DNA of 64,000 nucleotides from Mortierella alpina (lineage: Eukaryota; Mortierellomycota; Mortierellomycetes; Mortierellales; Mortierellaceae), in NCBI GenBank assembly GCA_029449245.1, contig JANATF010000002.1:2604001-2668000 (forward strand), given 5' to 3'. The position numbers and the translations under genes were made by a program. Each line of letters starts with the position of its first letter. Position 1 is the stretch's first letter. This document shows positions 24,227 to 37,082 of this stretch, one piece after another. The notes beneath the pieces are model-generated. The model searched no databases. It saw nothing but the letters and a program-made list of their open reading frames with translations, and was not told the origin of the DNA.

Positions 24227-25464
24227 CACTGGCGAAGTGATGTCAAATCTAAAATTTACCACTCGACCCATTGGCGCCGTGATCGACGCAAAAAGCCAGT
24301 GCACACAGGGAGTGCCAGGAACAACCCTTTTGCAGACACATACAACACACTGTGGTCTCTTCCCTGTCGCACTCCTTTTTATTTTCTCTCGTCTCTTCTG
24401 TTCTTCCATCACCGTCTCTATCTCCGGGTCTCTCTCTCTCATTCTCTGTCTTCTCTTGACTCTCTCTCTCCCTCTCTCTCGTCAACTAGCAACAAATGCC
24501 TCTGTTTCCCCACGCTCATCATCTTTCTTCATGAAAAGAGTAGCTAGCTGTCCAGTCCGCGGAAGCAGACACATAGGGTGCGCTTATGCTATCCAATATG
24601 GAAATCCAAGCGAGGGTGCTGTATGTGCTTACTCAAAGGGTGCGATGGCTGCAGTGAAAAGTCGAGCCTCCTTTTTTTTTCTCATCCTCTCGCTATCTTA
24701 GCGTCAGGTCAATGCGCCTCTACGAAACCAGAGTAGGGTGTGAGGATGGGCTGCAACGAAATGAACGACACTCTGCCCAATCATGCTGTGCCAGGACAGG
24801 GCAGCAAAAAAAATCAGTGCTCGCTTAAAATACCAGCTTGTTCATTTCAACCAGTCTCACCAGGCATGTTCAGGCCCGCACAGGCAACACGTCCTCTCAT
24901 CGCTGTCGGGGATTGGGTGTCAGTTTGAGCCCTTTGCAGCGTGACGATCGTCGTACCGCCTTGAGGAGGGTAAAAACGTGGAGAAGCACCGATACTGCAC
25001 TCATTCCAGCTGCACTAGTAAGCGGAGCATGCAAGACAAACGCAAGGAACTGCAGGTCTGGCCCGTGTGGCATCTGCCATTGGCGAACGCAGGTCTGCAG
25101 TCGACCATTAGTTTAAAGCCAAATCATATGTGGACAATTGAGAGCTTCGTCGATTTATCTCGCTCCATGAAAACGAAACATGATATGAATGAGCTCTGCT
25201 TGCTCTCGCGGTCCGAGCCAATGACGGATCGAACATGGACCCATGCAGGTTTTTTGTACTGCTGTACATCTGTACATATCGACTTGCGACAGGCTCAGCC
25301 TTCAGCCTTCAGCCTCAGCCTGCTTTGGAGTTTTGACCTTGCGAGGGAATTCGTTCTCTTCCATATCGCGTGACTTACTGCCCACAAGACCCAACCTTGC
25401 TCATCTTTTGCTCGTCGCTAGTCTTTCCTCCCACTGTTCCATCCTCACCCTCGTTCCTTATACA

Positions 25465-27408
25465 ATGTCCACCCGACATGCCCGCACGGCGGACAAGTCC
25501 ACCAACGACAAACACACCCGCATCCTGAAAGCCCTCTTGCAAAAGCCAGAAAACCGATTCTGCGTCGACTGCCGCAAGAAAGGTACATTCCTCGACATCA
25601 TCCCTTCAGATCATCCAGCTCCTTTCAGTCAGTCTTTTCATTCTAACGTCTAGTACCTTCTCTGCTTCTTCGATGCCATGTCCAATTCAAGATCCCAGAT
25701 GGGCAAGGTAACAACATCACAGTGCTGTTTCTATGAATGAAGTAAACATGTCGAGATGGATGACCTCAACTGAACCTTCTCACTTGCAATCTCCACTTCT
25801 CAGCTTCAATCTCGGATGCTTCATGTGCATCCGTTGCTCAGGCGTGCATCGCTCTATGGGTACTCACATCTCAAAAGGTTAGCATCCAGGGATGCGTCGA
25901 GTAATGTGAAGCGAAGCGATTCTCAACACTGTCCCTAACCACACCCACTCGTAATAGTAAAGTCTGTGGACCTGGACAGCTGGACCGTTGAACAGGTCGA
26001 GAATATGATCAAGTGGGGCAACGAAAAGGCCAACATGTACTGGGAGTCCCGTTTGTCCGAGAGCAGCATCCCCAACGAATCGTAGGTGTCTAATAAGGAC
26101 TGCATAGGACTAATGCATTGGATGGTGAGCTGACCCACTTTTTGGCTATTCTGCTGTGGCTCTTCTGCAGAACATCGGGTATCGATCCATGGATCCGCTC
26201 CAAGTATGAGCACAAGGTATTCGTCAAGAAAGGACCTTTCCCCGATCCCTCTGAGCTTGGCCCCATCGACGAAGCAATGCTCATGCAATTGGTAAGCTGG
26301 AGATGGTATTACTGCCATGCCGCATTGTGCGTGTATCCTGCCCATGGCCCTTGCTAACAGTCTTTACGTGGGGCTTGCAGTATGGAAAAACTGAGGCCAA
26401 CTCTCGGACGCAGGCTCATATGGATCGGTCCAAGGAATCTTCGGGATCATTGGGAACGATTGCCCCCCCTCCCTCCAACCCAACGCGTTCATCATTCCCC
26501 AAGAAGCCGACCTCATCCTCAGGTGTCCAGGGCGCAGATTTATTCGCTATTGGTCAAGGATCCTCATCCACCAAGGCTCCACCTCAAGTGGATTTCTTTG
26601 GACTCAATGACCCTGTGCCAGCAACCTCTGCACAGCAGGCACAGAAGCCGAACTCCATAAACCAAAGCGCTACACAAGACCTGTTCTCGATGACCACGCC
26701 TTCGTCCACGCCGTCGACCCCTGCAAGCACTAGTCAACCATCTACTCCCAAGACCGGTAACACGGACTGGAAAAACTCAATCATGTCGCTGTATGGTAAC
26801 CAATCCTCTGCACCAAAATCCAACAACTCCAATGGCTTTGGGCAGCTACAGGGCATGGATGCGTTCGGTTTTGGACAGGCACCTGCGCAGCAGCAGCAAC
26901 AACAACAACAACAACATAACCCCTGGGGTAATGACGATGGATTTGGCGCCATGCAGCATGCCTCAGGACCTTCCGCCTCGAACTCTGGCTTTGGTGCCTT
27001 CACCAGTGCCACCAGTAACAGCAATAATGGTTTCGGTAACAATGGCTTCAGCAACAATGGCTTTAGCAATGGTTCTAGCCATGGTTCTAGCCAGGGCAAC
27101 GGCTTCCCTCAAGGCAGCGGATTCAACCAGGGTAATGGTTCAGGGCAAGGAAGCAACCTTCATCAGACTGGCAGCGGGATGCCCCAAGGTGGAGACTTTT
27201 TCAACATGATTGCAGGTGCGTCGCGCACCCCAGTGGCGAGCCCACCACCTAGCAACAATAAGAACAACAGGTAACCAAGCCTATGCGCTCTAAATTGACT
27301 GGATTTCAAAAACGAATGCGCGTACTAACACGACTCGTCATGTCTCCTTCCCGTACTTCTTCTTTACACCCTGCATCCAGTGCCTTTGGGGACCTGACCT
27401 GGAACTAA
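25465..27408 (+). CDS. ArfGAP (AGE2/SMAP-like)
   Basis: GTPase-activating protein for Arf small GTPases, acting in vesicle formation at the trans-Golgi and endosomes. Seven exons fit in phase: 25465-25582, 25692-25707 (only 16 nt), 25804-25877, 25958-26081, 26171-26291, 26381-27270 and 27381-27408, about 423 aa. The zinc finger CVDC...CIRC is assembled across exons 1-3, with [17 protein letters not shown] and the catalytic-arginine region [19 protein letters not shown]. The finger-adjacent [10 protein letters not shown] block is as in AGE2/SMAP1. The C-terminal half is Ser/Pro then Gln/Gly/Asn-rich with repeats of NNGFSN and SHGSSQGNG type, probably disordered. The final exon adds SAFGDLTWN; without the last splice the protein would stop four bases downstream of the donor. 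Start chosen at [12 protein letters not shown]. Confidence 0.92.
26889..26917 (+). repeat. CAG/CAA repeat (poly-Gln)
   Basis: In-frame CAG and CAA codons encode nine Gln within the low-complexity tail of the ArfGAP. Confidence 0.75.
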
Positions 27409-27648
27409 TACGCGCCGTTAGACTTCTTAGATAGATTTTTGAATACAGCACAGCGATAAAGGAACTCTCAATTTTATTCTTCGTCGTTTGCCTCTTTTTT
27501 GTGCTTTTCCCATTCTTGCCCGACTCTCTCTTGCTCTCCTTTTCGCGCCTCTCTTCGCCCTGCAACTCTGGTGGTGCATTCAACCGTCATCAGAGCTCTC
27601 GTCCCGCAGATTGTCAATCTATCCCAGCGATACCTCGCCCTTGCCAAC

Positions 27649-30521
27649 ATGCCACTGCCACCAAGGCTCTTACTCGCCACACTCGAGTCCATGCACCCCC
27701 CAAGGCAGCCTTCGCTCGAGACGCTGCCGCTGGAGTGCATCCAACGCATTCTCGAGAACCTGTCAGACGACTGCCGGGCTCTCCACGGCCTCCTGCTCAT
27801 GAACAGGTCCTGGTTCCAAATGGTCCTGCCATTCCTCTACAGAAGCCCTATGGCGCTCATTGACGCCACATGGCCAAAGCTACTGCCTTATGCCCAGGTT
27901 CTGAAGAAGGAGCCACCTCTCCAGGCACCAACGGCTTCAATTCGTCCATCAACACCAGCAGACGATGTGCGCCAAGGACTGACTGCCATGCCCACGGACG
28001 AGGCGCACGACCGACAACAGGCTGGTGTGCGCTCAGGCAGGAGTACGAGCAGCGCGCGAAGAACGAGCACCGCGTCGTCGAGCAGCGGCTACGGTTACGG
28101 ATACGCACCACGCACTCATAGTCGCAGCAGCAGTCATAGCAGCACAAGGAGCATACCCGGAGAAGCCTTTCACCAGGGGAGGAACGACGCTCTTGTGCAA
28201 AAGGAGCAGCGGGAGAAGCTTGTCAAGCGCAAAAAAATGCAAGTTCTTTGGCTGTTACTGAACTGTACCATTTCGGAGGAGGAACATCAGGCCCACGCAT
28301 CCACACTAGCACCAGTACCAACAGCCGATAGTCTGGACTCCAGCAGCAAGCAGAGCCATATCAAGGACGGATCCTACTCAAACAACTCTGAGATCAGTGC
28401 CTCCAAACATTCGTCGTCGCTGCTGGCATTGGATCCGGATCCCAACCTGGACATTGACACTACTTTTTTCCGGCCTGTCGTCGACTACCTGTCGTACTAC
28501 ACACATCATTACCATCCAGGACTCCGACTAAGTATATGGAGGCTCTTCCCGGCGATTGAGGATGACTTTACGATAGAGTGGCGTTTAATCAATCACTCGC
28601 CAGGTCGTATTCGAGAACTTTTCATGGAGACTGTCCAGCTGCAGGATTTACTCCCTTTGGCAGCAAAGCTCGAGACGCTTCAGCGGATCAGGACCTGCCA
28701 TGAAGCGTGGGATGTACCAGGCTCTATGGAATTTATGAGCATGCACAACCAGCTGTTTGGTACTGTACGGATGCTTGAATTCGCAGCGTATCTGCCGGAC
28801 CGCTATGATACGGCCATGAACGACGACATTGGTCAACTGATTTCGCAGGTCGACCATCTCACTGTCTTGGAACTCTCGGGCTTCGAGATGCTGCGGACAC
28901 AATTAAGTCTGATCCCCAGAAAGCACTTGAAGGTTTTGAGACTCAAGTGTGGCAAGTCGAATCCAGAGATATTACCCTCAACGACGAGCCATCAGTACAC
29001 GGATTTGGCAGTAAACTCGGCGCAGAACTCAGAAGAAGGAAAGATCTCAATGGCCAGTTTTTTGAGCCAGTGTCGCCATCTGGAGGAACTGCTTTTGCGG
29101 CCTGTCGACGAGGATCTATTGGAGTGGGCTGTTCAGGAACGGCGGGAGTTCCAAGTAAGCCCATCAGTCTCATTGTCGTCTTGAAAAATTGCTGGCTTCT
29201 GGTTTCGCGATATCCAACAATCTATTGCTTTCGACTAACTGCTGCGCCTCGACACGATCTATAGGCGGATTCTTTGCTAACTGCACCCAGTTCGGCTACG
29301 TCCTCTCCCGCCCTGGCACATGATCCAAAGCCGACAATGGTGCCACTTAGGACAATCGAGTTATTTGGCGAGGAGAACGAGCACATTGCCACGACCATCT
29401 GCCATGCTGCCGAGGCATTTCAAGATACACTGGAGGTTATCAAAGTCAATGGCCATTCGTACATCGCCAACAGGACGTTCAAAAGTTTATCTTGGCGATG
29501 CATGCTACCACGACTAAAAGTCTTGAAGATTGTCGGCCGATCCAACCTGCCGTTTGATCTTCAATCCTTACGATACTGCCCAGCCCTCAAGACCTTGGAC
29601 CTGTCAAAGTATTCGGGCATGCGTGCCTGCTCAGAGGCTTTGCTGCTCAATCTAAAATACCTGACCAAGTTGGAATACTTAGGTCTGTCTAGCTTTGACC
29701 ATTTAACGGACTCGACCCTTAGGACTATTCTGGGATGCATGCCACGCCTAAAGCATTTACGACTTGCCATTGGCGACTCTGCCGCGTCCACACTTGCATC
29801 CTCCTCGTCACTGGCCTCGCCCTCAACTATCCCCACAGGTGGTGGGTCTGGCTCAGGTAGAGGCAATGCAAGCATTCGAACATCAGGCATCTTGTCTGGC
29901 GGTTCCGGGACCAGTCCAGGAGCCTCAGGGACCTCAGGGATGGACGTAAGCAGCACTGTGGGCACTGGAGGAGTCGAGATGTCTTTTCGATCACCGTTCG
30001 CTGCCCTGTCGTTGAACTCTTCTTCTACCGCATCACCGGCGTCGTCTTCCATCACCACGTCTCCAACACCCACCCTTCCGTCTCTGCAACAGCAGCAGCA
30101 GCAGCCACATCAGCAGCAGCAGCAATCCCAGCAACTGAGTTTGGGCTCAACCAATGTGGGTTCACATCATCATACACAGTTACCACCCCCCATCTCTACC
30201 GTCCCCGCGCCTTCTGCTTCGACCTATCACCCATACATGTCAACAGGAGGCAACTTCAGTGGGAGTGCCTATGACTTGGCTTCATCAGCGCGTTCGACAT
30301 CATCGCTCATGGAGAGATTTCATCAGGAAAACAACTATCTGTCCCTGGAGGGGATTCTCGATGCCATTGACGGACTCTCAGAAGGCAAGAACCAGCTTGA
30401 GAAGCTATCGATTGTGCTGGGGAAGCTGGATTTTGAGGAGCATTACCACAGACTAGAACAGTACAACGTATTGCACCAGGATCTGGAGATCGCTGTGTAT
30501 CGGTATCCTCATTCCGTATAA
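27649..30521 (+). CDS. F-box protein with leucine-rich repeats
   Basis: Probable substrate receptor of an SCF ubiquitin ligase. Two exons, 27649-29154 and 29265-30521, give 920 aa. The F-box is at about residues 22-70 (ETLPLECIQRILENLSDDCRAL...VNRSWF-like LLMNRSWFQMVLPFLYRSP). LRR-like blocks follow in the second half (LKVLKIVGRSNLPF, LKTLDLSKYSGM, LEYLGLSSFDHLTDSTL, LKHLRLAIGD). Two disordered Ser/Gly/Gln-rich inserts interrupt the protein, one after the F-box (about 110-190) and one after the LRR block with a poly-Gln run near 30088-30130. The open frame continues upstream of the chosen methionine, but those residues look like leader. The substrate cannot be inferred. Starts only 240 bp after the ArfGAP stop. 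Confidence 0.85.
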
Positions 30522-30565
30522 AACATAGATAGTCAATACAGCAACTTTGCTTCATACAAATGTTT

Positions 30566-30591
30566 GGTGGTGGTGGTGGTGGTGGTGGTGG
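30566..30591 (+). repeat. GGT microsatellite between convergent genes
   Basis: About eight perfect GGT units lie in the 80-bp gap between the stop codons of the F-box gene and SKI2, so the repeat is in the 3' UTR of one or both transcripts. Confidence 0.9.
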
Positions 30592-30601
30592 AGGTATGCC
30601 T

Positions 30602-33600
30602 TTAATAGTACAAACTTGCGGCAAAGACAATATCGCGCTTGATGGCCTGGCCTGCCAACTCCATCTTGGTGTATAGAGCTGCATCACCAATCATGCGAGC
30701 TGCATTGCGCACCTCACTGCACGTCTCGTCCAGTCGATGGATGGTCCTCACAATCGAACCTAAGAACAAAAAAAAAAAAAAAAGAGAAAATAGTCAGTAC
30801 CTTGTGTGATCTACCTACCCCCCTCTCGTGAGAAACAACCAGACAACAAACCACAACAACAACAAAAAAAGCGCACCTTCTTGAACATCGGTCAGCTCTG
30901 TGATCTGCTTGAACGACATGCCTCGAGCCCACTCATAAACAACTTCTGTCAATCCAAATCGCAACGCTGAAGTTCCTGGCGCCGTAGCCGATTCCAATCC
31001 ATATCGCTGCTGGACTTCTGCCATCTTGAGTTCGATCTGAAGGATCATCTCCTTGCCCTTGGCCAACTGCGGCGTCAGTACTGGCTCCGAGGCATTTTTC
31101 TCCTGACAGACAAAGCATGACAACAATGCCACGATCTCCTCTGGCTCGAATTCCGATAGCATATTGTCGAGAATCAGCTCCGTCAGGATCAATTCGTCTG
31201 CGGTATTGATCTCACAGGCGACACGGCCCTTCAGCTGGACAGTCGAGCTCACAGGATCGAGATAGTTGAGCTCCTTGAGAATGTTGACACGCTGATGGTA
31301 ATCCGGCAAAAGCTCCAGGTTTTGGTCAGAGATGGTGCGCTGCAGTTCTTCCAGCTTGCTCTGCAACTCACGCTCGCGGTGTGTCATTGCGTACTATAAT
31401 ATTTGGACCGTTAGAAGCCAAGATAAAAAAATGACATGCGGAAGGTAACGAATTACAATAGGCCAGCAGCATTTCTTACATGAGCTCTTAGGTCGGGGCA
31501 CTTGTTGCATTGGCACTGGAGAATCTTGGAGAACAAGACCTGCTTTTGAGCCAAGTTCTCTCGGAACTCCAAATCTTTGATCTTGTTCCAATTGAACTCT
31601 GTGACCAGTCCTCCCAGGTTCTCTTCAATCCCCTCTGCATATCGGATGAGTTCCATGCGGACCTTGTTCAGGGCGTGCGCATCCTTATTCAAGAGCCCTT
31701 CGACATCGATCTGGAGAACAGTGTCGGTGATAATGATGATGTCGTGGTAAGGTACTGGTTCGATCACCTGGCTGCCTTGTTGAAGGTCGGATGTCTTGAG
31801 TAGCGTCACAGGAAGGGGAACGTCCTTGTCGATAGACCCTTTTTTATAGCGACGCCGCATAATATAGGATGGTGTTAGACCATTGACTCTCTCATCACAA
31901 GCCCTTGAAGAAATATCATCGTTACATACCATCTGTGGACGTTTGCTCAGACAAGATGCAGCACCAAAAGGACTTGGCTTGCTTGGCGACCATATCGGCT
32001 TCTGCGACCGTCTTGAGAATAACTGCCAGGGTATTTCTATGGAACTATTGATTGGGCAGAAAAAAAAAGAATAGTTCAGAACCAACATCATTAGAGATCA
32101 GGTTTTCCTGAACCATTCAGGAACTTTTGGAACATTATCACTAAACCTACCGAGCTATTCAAGACGACGATGCGGCCAGCGCTCAAAGCCTTGATCCCAA
32201 AGGTCTGCCTGACAATCTTGTCCATTAATTGGTGGTTGATAGCGATCATCTTTGAAGAATAGTTGTAAAAGTCCTCAATGTCCTTGTTACAAATGAAACA
32301 GCTCAGTTTCTTGAGGCTCTCCATTGACTTGGCGCTCTATTCGTTTCAAAGCGATGGCAACAAGATGTTAGCCTTTTTTCATTCAGGGAGGCATATACGT
32401 CAAGTTGTTGGAACTTCATAAAATATACTGTCAACAACAAAACTTGCCTCGGCGAACAGTTTCTCCTTCTCTGGCATGGCTTTTTGAGCCGAGTTCTCTG
32501 AGAAACTGCGTTTAATCATCTCCTCAACCCGTAACGCTTCCACACGTAGCAGGTTCAGAATCATGTTGTATGTCAATCTGAATTGGGACAAGAGTTTCGT
32601 CGCTTTGCCGAGCAGCATCTCCTGCAACTCTGTCGCCTATGTTCCATAAAAAATGTAAGCATAAGATGGTTTGCAAACAACTGCAGATAATGAAGAAAAA
32701 CAAACACATGCAGTCTGGGAAAGCGCTCGTTCACACATACTTCTGGTGGAGAATCACCGTTACATGCAATAATGACTAATCCTGTAGAGTCCAGACCACG
32801 TCTTCCAGCACGACCCGACATCTGGGTATACTCGCCTGCAGGGTCACGAAAGAAATGTGAGTTTTTTGTTCCTTACCTCAACACAAGATGAAACCGACCA
32901 CATAGTATCGAATCACATAATACCTGGCAAGAGATTGCGGAAGCTGCGTCCATCGTGCTTGCGAATGCCAGAGAACACAACCGTACGAGCAGGCATGTTG
33001 ACACCCTACAAGAGTTTCGCATAGGCAACAGAATGGCTGATCAGTAGCTGCTCAATCCAGGAGCAATGGCTTATTTCTACACTTCGCTTCCGGAGAACAA
33101 AAAAAACACTTACCATGGCGAAGGTCTCCGTGGCGAACAGCACTTTCACAAGCCCACGAGCAAAAAGAATTTCAACCATCTACGTCCAGTTATATAACGA
33201 TAGCGTTAGCACAATGCTGATAACCCAGGCCTGCAATGAGCACCAACCAAGAAACAGACAAACCAAAACGAACCTCCTTGATAATCGGCAACAAACCCGA
33301 GTGATGGACAGCAATACCTCTGCTAAGCAGATCCCGCATCCTCTGAATCTGTGGCAACTCGCGATCGGTTCCATGCAGTCGAACTAATGACTTCTCAAAG
33401 AAGACATGAACCTCGCTCTTTTGAGACGAAGTCATCAAATCTGTGCTCGACAGGCCCGAGGCGTTCTCCTCGCACTTCTTTTTCGAGAACGTGAAGACGA
33501 CCACGGGCAAGAGCGCTCGTTTGTTGAGGTATCCAACCAAGTGTGTAAACAAGTTCTTGTCCTGCTTGTCATTTCGCCAACCCCCTCCACCGCCCATGCC

Positions 33601-35602
33601 ACCGCCGCCTCGTGCACCGCCCCCACGATTTTGTCCCGCAGATCCTCCGCGGCCTCCTCGCTGCAATGAAGGCTTGACATCGACTTCCTTCTTGGACATG
33701 GCATCGACAGCACTCTTATAGCCTAGGTTGAGCCACGTCTGCTTAGCGTCCACAATCTTGTGAATATCCCGGTTGGCAAAGAGGTGGTGTTCCAGAGGGA
33801 CAGGACGCTTGGGGGTGCTGATCACATAGATGTCCTTTTTCTTGGTCCGTCCAACCCAATCTGCAAACTCTTTGGTATTGGGGACCGTCGCAGAGAGCAA
33901 GATGAGGGTTACATGAGCTGGCAACATGATAATGACCTCCTCCCAAACAACTCCACGCTCCAGATCATTGACGTAATGCACCTCGTCAAAGATCACAAAC
34001 TCGACATCGCGGATCAAATCAGCTCCGCGGTAGAGCATACTCCTCAGAATCTCGGTCGTCATGATCAAGCACGATGCCTCTGGGTTGATCTGAACATCTC
34101 CTGTAAGAATTCCAACTTCCTCAAAGGTGCCCTTGAAATCTCGGAACTTTTGGTTCGAAAGCGCCTTGATCGGTGAGGTGTAGATAGCTTTGGTCATGTG
34201 CTTTGCCGCAAGGGCAATCGCATACTCGGCCACCACCGTCTTTCCTGCACTGGTATGAGCCGCCACAAAGACACATTCGCCCTTTTCCAGATGATACACG
34301 GCTCTCTTCTGGAACGTATCGAGCTCAAAGGGGAACGGGTGGGCCATTTCCGGAACGAGCGTGTGAAAGTCGTCAAAGGGAGCGTTGACATCCACGACAT
34401 GAGCCCATTCACGGCCCTTGGTCTGTGCAGAGGCAATGGTCCGTTTGGGTGCTGCAATGGGGATGACACTGTCGAGAATGGCATCTACTTCGTCCGGCAC
34501 CTCTGATCCTGCAGCTTCTTCTCCAGTAACGACTGTGGGGGTGGTCGTTGTCGCCTTAGCCGCATGTGCTTCATCTGGGCGTGGTACTGGATCCATCAGG
34601 GCTTCAAAATCTCCTTCCTCATCCATATCCTGGTCGGCAAGGATATCCGCAATGTTGAACTTTGCGCCCGCTTTGTGCTGCTCCGCCTCCGACTCTGTTG
34701 CGGTCGCGCTACCAATAGACAGCCCTCTGCTGAAGCCAGGCGGGATGGTCAACAGACCCTCGGATCCCAGCGATAGGTCCTCAACGATCGCCCTTGCAAT
34801 GTCGACATCATCCATACCAAGGGCGTCTCTCTCTGCCTCCAAAAGACTTGCGCCGTAAAGTTCCTGCACATCTAGACCGCCTGGCGTGAATGGGAAGTAT
34901 CCTGCCTTTCCTCTTACAAAGTCGGTCCTCTTTCCAGGAGCGCGCGATAAGCTGGTTGAATTCTTGGCAGTCATGATGGAAGTTGATGCGACGGCGTTGG
35001 TGCCGACCAGATGCGTAGCTCGCAGAACCTTTTCGTAGTACCCGCCTCTTTCGCCATAGACGTTGTGGGGTTCGAGCGCGATGGTTGACTCTGCAGGTGC
35101 TGGGTCCATGGAGAGGAGAGTGGTGAACTCTTGGTCCCGGTCAAAGATCTCCTGGCATTTGTTGAGCCAGTCAGTGGAGAAGGTGCTCTTGGGAAAGAGA
35201 TGCTCCTGCTCGATATCCCGCTTGATCTGCTCATATGTCTTTGGTCCAACAATGGACTCTGGAAGCTAATTGAATCGTAACAAAAAAAAATAGGTTTGAT
35301 CTGAGTATGTACATCCTGCGAAGTTTCGTTGCGGTTGCACCACTGGTCCTGGTGGGTTTCCTTTCCATGCCTCACCTGGAACGCGTTGGGCTGATCAGTC
35401 GCCAACTCGTCCGGGAATGCTGCGGACTGAAGACGCGCCAACAGGTCGTGCGTGTCTAAAGGGATCAGTTTTCAAGAAGGAAGACATGAATAAGTATGGA
35501 GTCTCGTAGAAAGAGGATCGTCCTCTGCTCTGTATTGCTGATGCCAACCGACATCCTAGAATCCCCCCGTCTGTCCTATTCTCGTCTACCTTGGGAAGGC
35601 AT
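30602..35602 (-). CDS. SKI2: SKI2 RNA helicase of the Ski complex
   Basis: DExH helicase that feeds mRNA into the cytoplasmic exosome for 3'-5' decay. Ski2 rather than Mtr4 is indicated by the N-terminus ([26 protein letters not shown]). Helicase motifs: [15 protein letters not shown] (I), DEVH in FDEVHYVND (II), LLSATVPN (III), [10 protein letters not shown] (VI). A glycine/RG-rich insertion lies at about 33570-33670. The C-terminal arch and helical bundle end [20 protein letters not shown]...VFAASLYY. About 12 exons: 35602-35590 (MPSQ), 35455-35376, 35265-33274, then about 33183-33116, 33003-32938, 32833-32746, 32636-32445, 32338-32151, 32043-31932, 31882-31482, 31393-30879 and 30760-30602. 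About 1,270 aa. One donor (33273) is the less usual GTTCGT. Confidence 0.93.
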
Positions 35603-36074
35603 GATGGTGCGTGCTTGAATGATTGCTGCAAAGTGTGATTCCCCACTGACCTTCAAAAATAATCGAGTTCAAAGACGGTTATATCATGTGACATGTCGCC
35701 TGGCCTGCGCGTTTTGCGCGTTGGTTATTGACCCACAAGCTTCAAGGCTTGACGATCAAGCTATGTGCACGTATGCTCATTCAGCAAGTAAGTGCCTGCC
35801 CGGCGTAATGAAAGCTATGTCTTTGCATTGGGCGTACGCTTCCTCCGGATAATGATTAGGCGGGCTCGTTTCGGTGGGTTCCTTGGGTGTGGAGAAGAAC
35901 GGGTGCACTGTATCGCTCGTGACCTGACTCTGTGGGGAAGCGAATGAAAAAAAAGGTGCCCGTCTTTCTCAACGGTCGGACTTCTCCTGTCACCACCACG
36001 ATTCACTGCAATCCTCTCGCTGATTCCTCCACTCCCCCACTCCGCCCTATCCATTACACAAAGCAATCTCGACA
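35603..36074. promoter_or_regulatory. Divergent promoter SKI2 / isochorismatase-like gene
   Basis: A 472-bp gap between divergent start codons. The plus strand near 35980-36060 is pyrimidine-rich and probably the 5' leader of the downstream gene. No clear TATA box was seen. Confidence 0.35.
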
Positions 36075-37082
36075 ATGTCTGCACTCCGCAACGTCGGCCG
36101 CGTCCACCAGAAGACGACTGCATTCTTCCTCTGCGACATTCAGGAAAAGTTCCGGTCCCATATTTTCCAATACCCCTCGGTCGTCGCCACTGCTCAAAAG
36201 ATGGTAAGCAGGCTACCTGGACGAAAAGAGCACTCAGCTCCTAGGCCAGCGAACACCCAAGGAAGCTCCTTTTTAACAGTTACCCTCTTGCGCGTATGCT
36301 GTTCTGACTCTGATAGATTGCTGCTCACAAAGTGCTGGATATCCCACTGATTGTCACGGAGCAGGTTAGTGCTATAAAAACCGTGAGAAAGTCGAAAAGA
36401 ATCCCATGAGACGTATCTGACATGCCCCTCTCTCACTCATGCTTATGCTAGAACCCCAAGGCATTGGGAGCAACGGCCACAGAGCTCGACTTGTCCCAGG
36501 CAAAGATCAACATTCCAAAGACAAAGTTCTCGATGTACGTACCCGAGGTCCAGAAAGAGCTCAAGGGTATCAAGTCCGTGGTCCTCTTTGGCATTGAGGT
36601 AACAACCATAATACCGAACTGGATACATTGCAGCAGAGACAACAATGGCAGACTATTGACAAACGTTCTGCCATACTCTCTTTCGCTCTCTCTCCCTCGC
36701 CTGTTGTATTGTCGATACTCTAGTCGCATGTGTGCGTTCTTCAAACAGCCTTGGATCTGCTCGAGAACAACTACGACGTCCATGTACTTGCGGATGGGGT
36801 TTCAAGCATGAACAGCTTTGAGATCGAGCATGCTTTGAACGTAAGTCGGAAGTGATCCTGGTATGCAATTACTATGCTATGGCCATTGAAGAGTCTCACC
36901 AGTGCCTTTATTCAAAACAGCGCGTCAGGTCTGCGGGCGGATATGTCACCACCAGCGAGTCTATCCTCTTCCAGCTGCTCGGCGACTCGAAGAATGAAAA
37001 ATTCAAGTCGATCTCGAATCTCGTCAAAGAAACCAAGGAGGCGACTGCTGGCAACAAGCTGTTCATCCGTAGCAACATTTAA
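36075..37082 (+). CDS. Isochorismatase-domain hydrolase (ISOC1/2-like)
   Basis: Cysteine hydrolase of the isochorismatase-like family. Five exons fit in phase: 36075-36203, 36317-36364, 36452-36598, 36724-36840 and 36921-37082, giving 200 aa, the usual size of ISOC1/ISOC2-type proteins. The catalytic triad is visible: Asp in [10 protein letters not shown] (about residue 19), Lys in [11 protein letters not shown], and Cys in [13 protein letters not shown], where the junction of exons 3 and 4 restores [21 protein letters not shown] is also typical. The substrate of this eukaryotic branch is not known from sequence. Transcribed divergently from SKI2. Confidence 0.93.

Larger units (their letters stand above)
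23661..25464. other. Divergent intergenic region KCS1 / ArfGAP
   Basis: A 1.8-kb gap between two divergent starts. It contains a long purine tract on the plus strand (about 24050-24196), a CT-rich tract (about 24400-24485) and a TATA-like site. Open frames here are low-complexity products of the biased tracts; I see no supported gene. The 24500-25440 part shows no recognisable feature. Confidence 0.5.

Noticed and set aside
23605-24442. Several frames on both strands rich in Arg/Glu/Lys or Leu/Ser/Phe
   Set aside because: Products of the polypurine/polypyrimidine tract; not protein-like beyond composition.
24237-24701. 154-codon plus-strand frame with a hydrophobic segment
   Set aside because: The hydrophobic part is the translation of a CT-rich tract; no conserved features.
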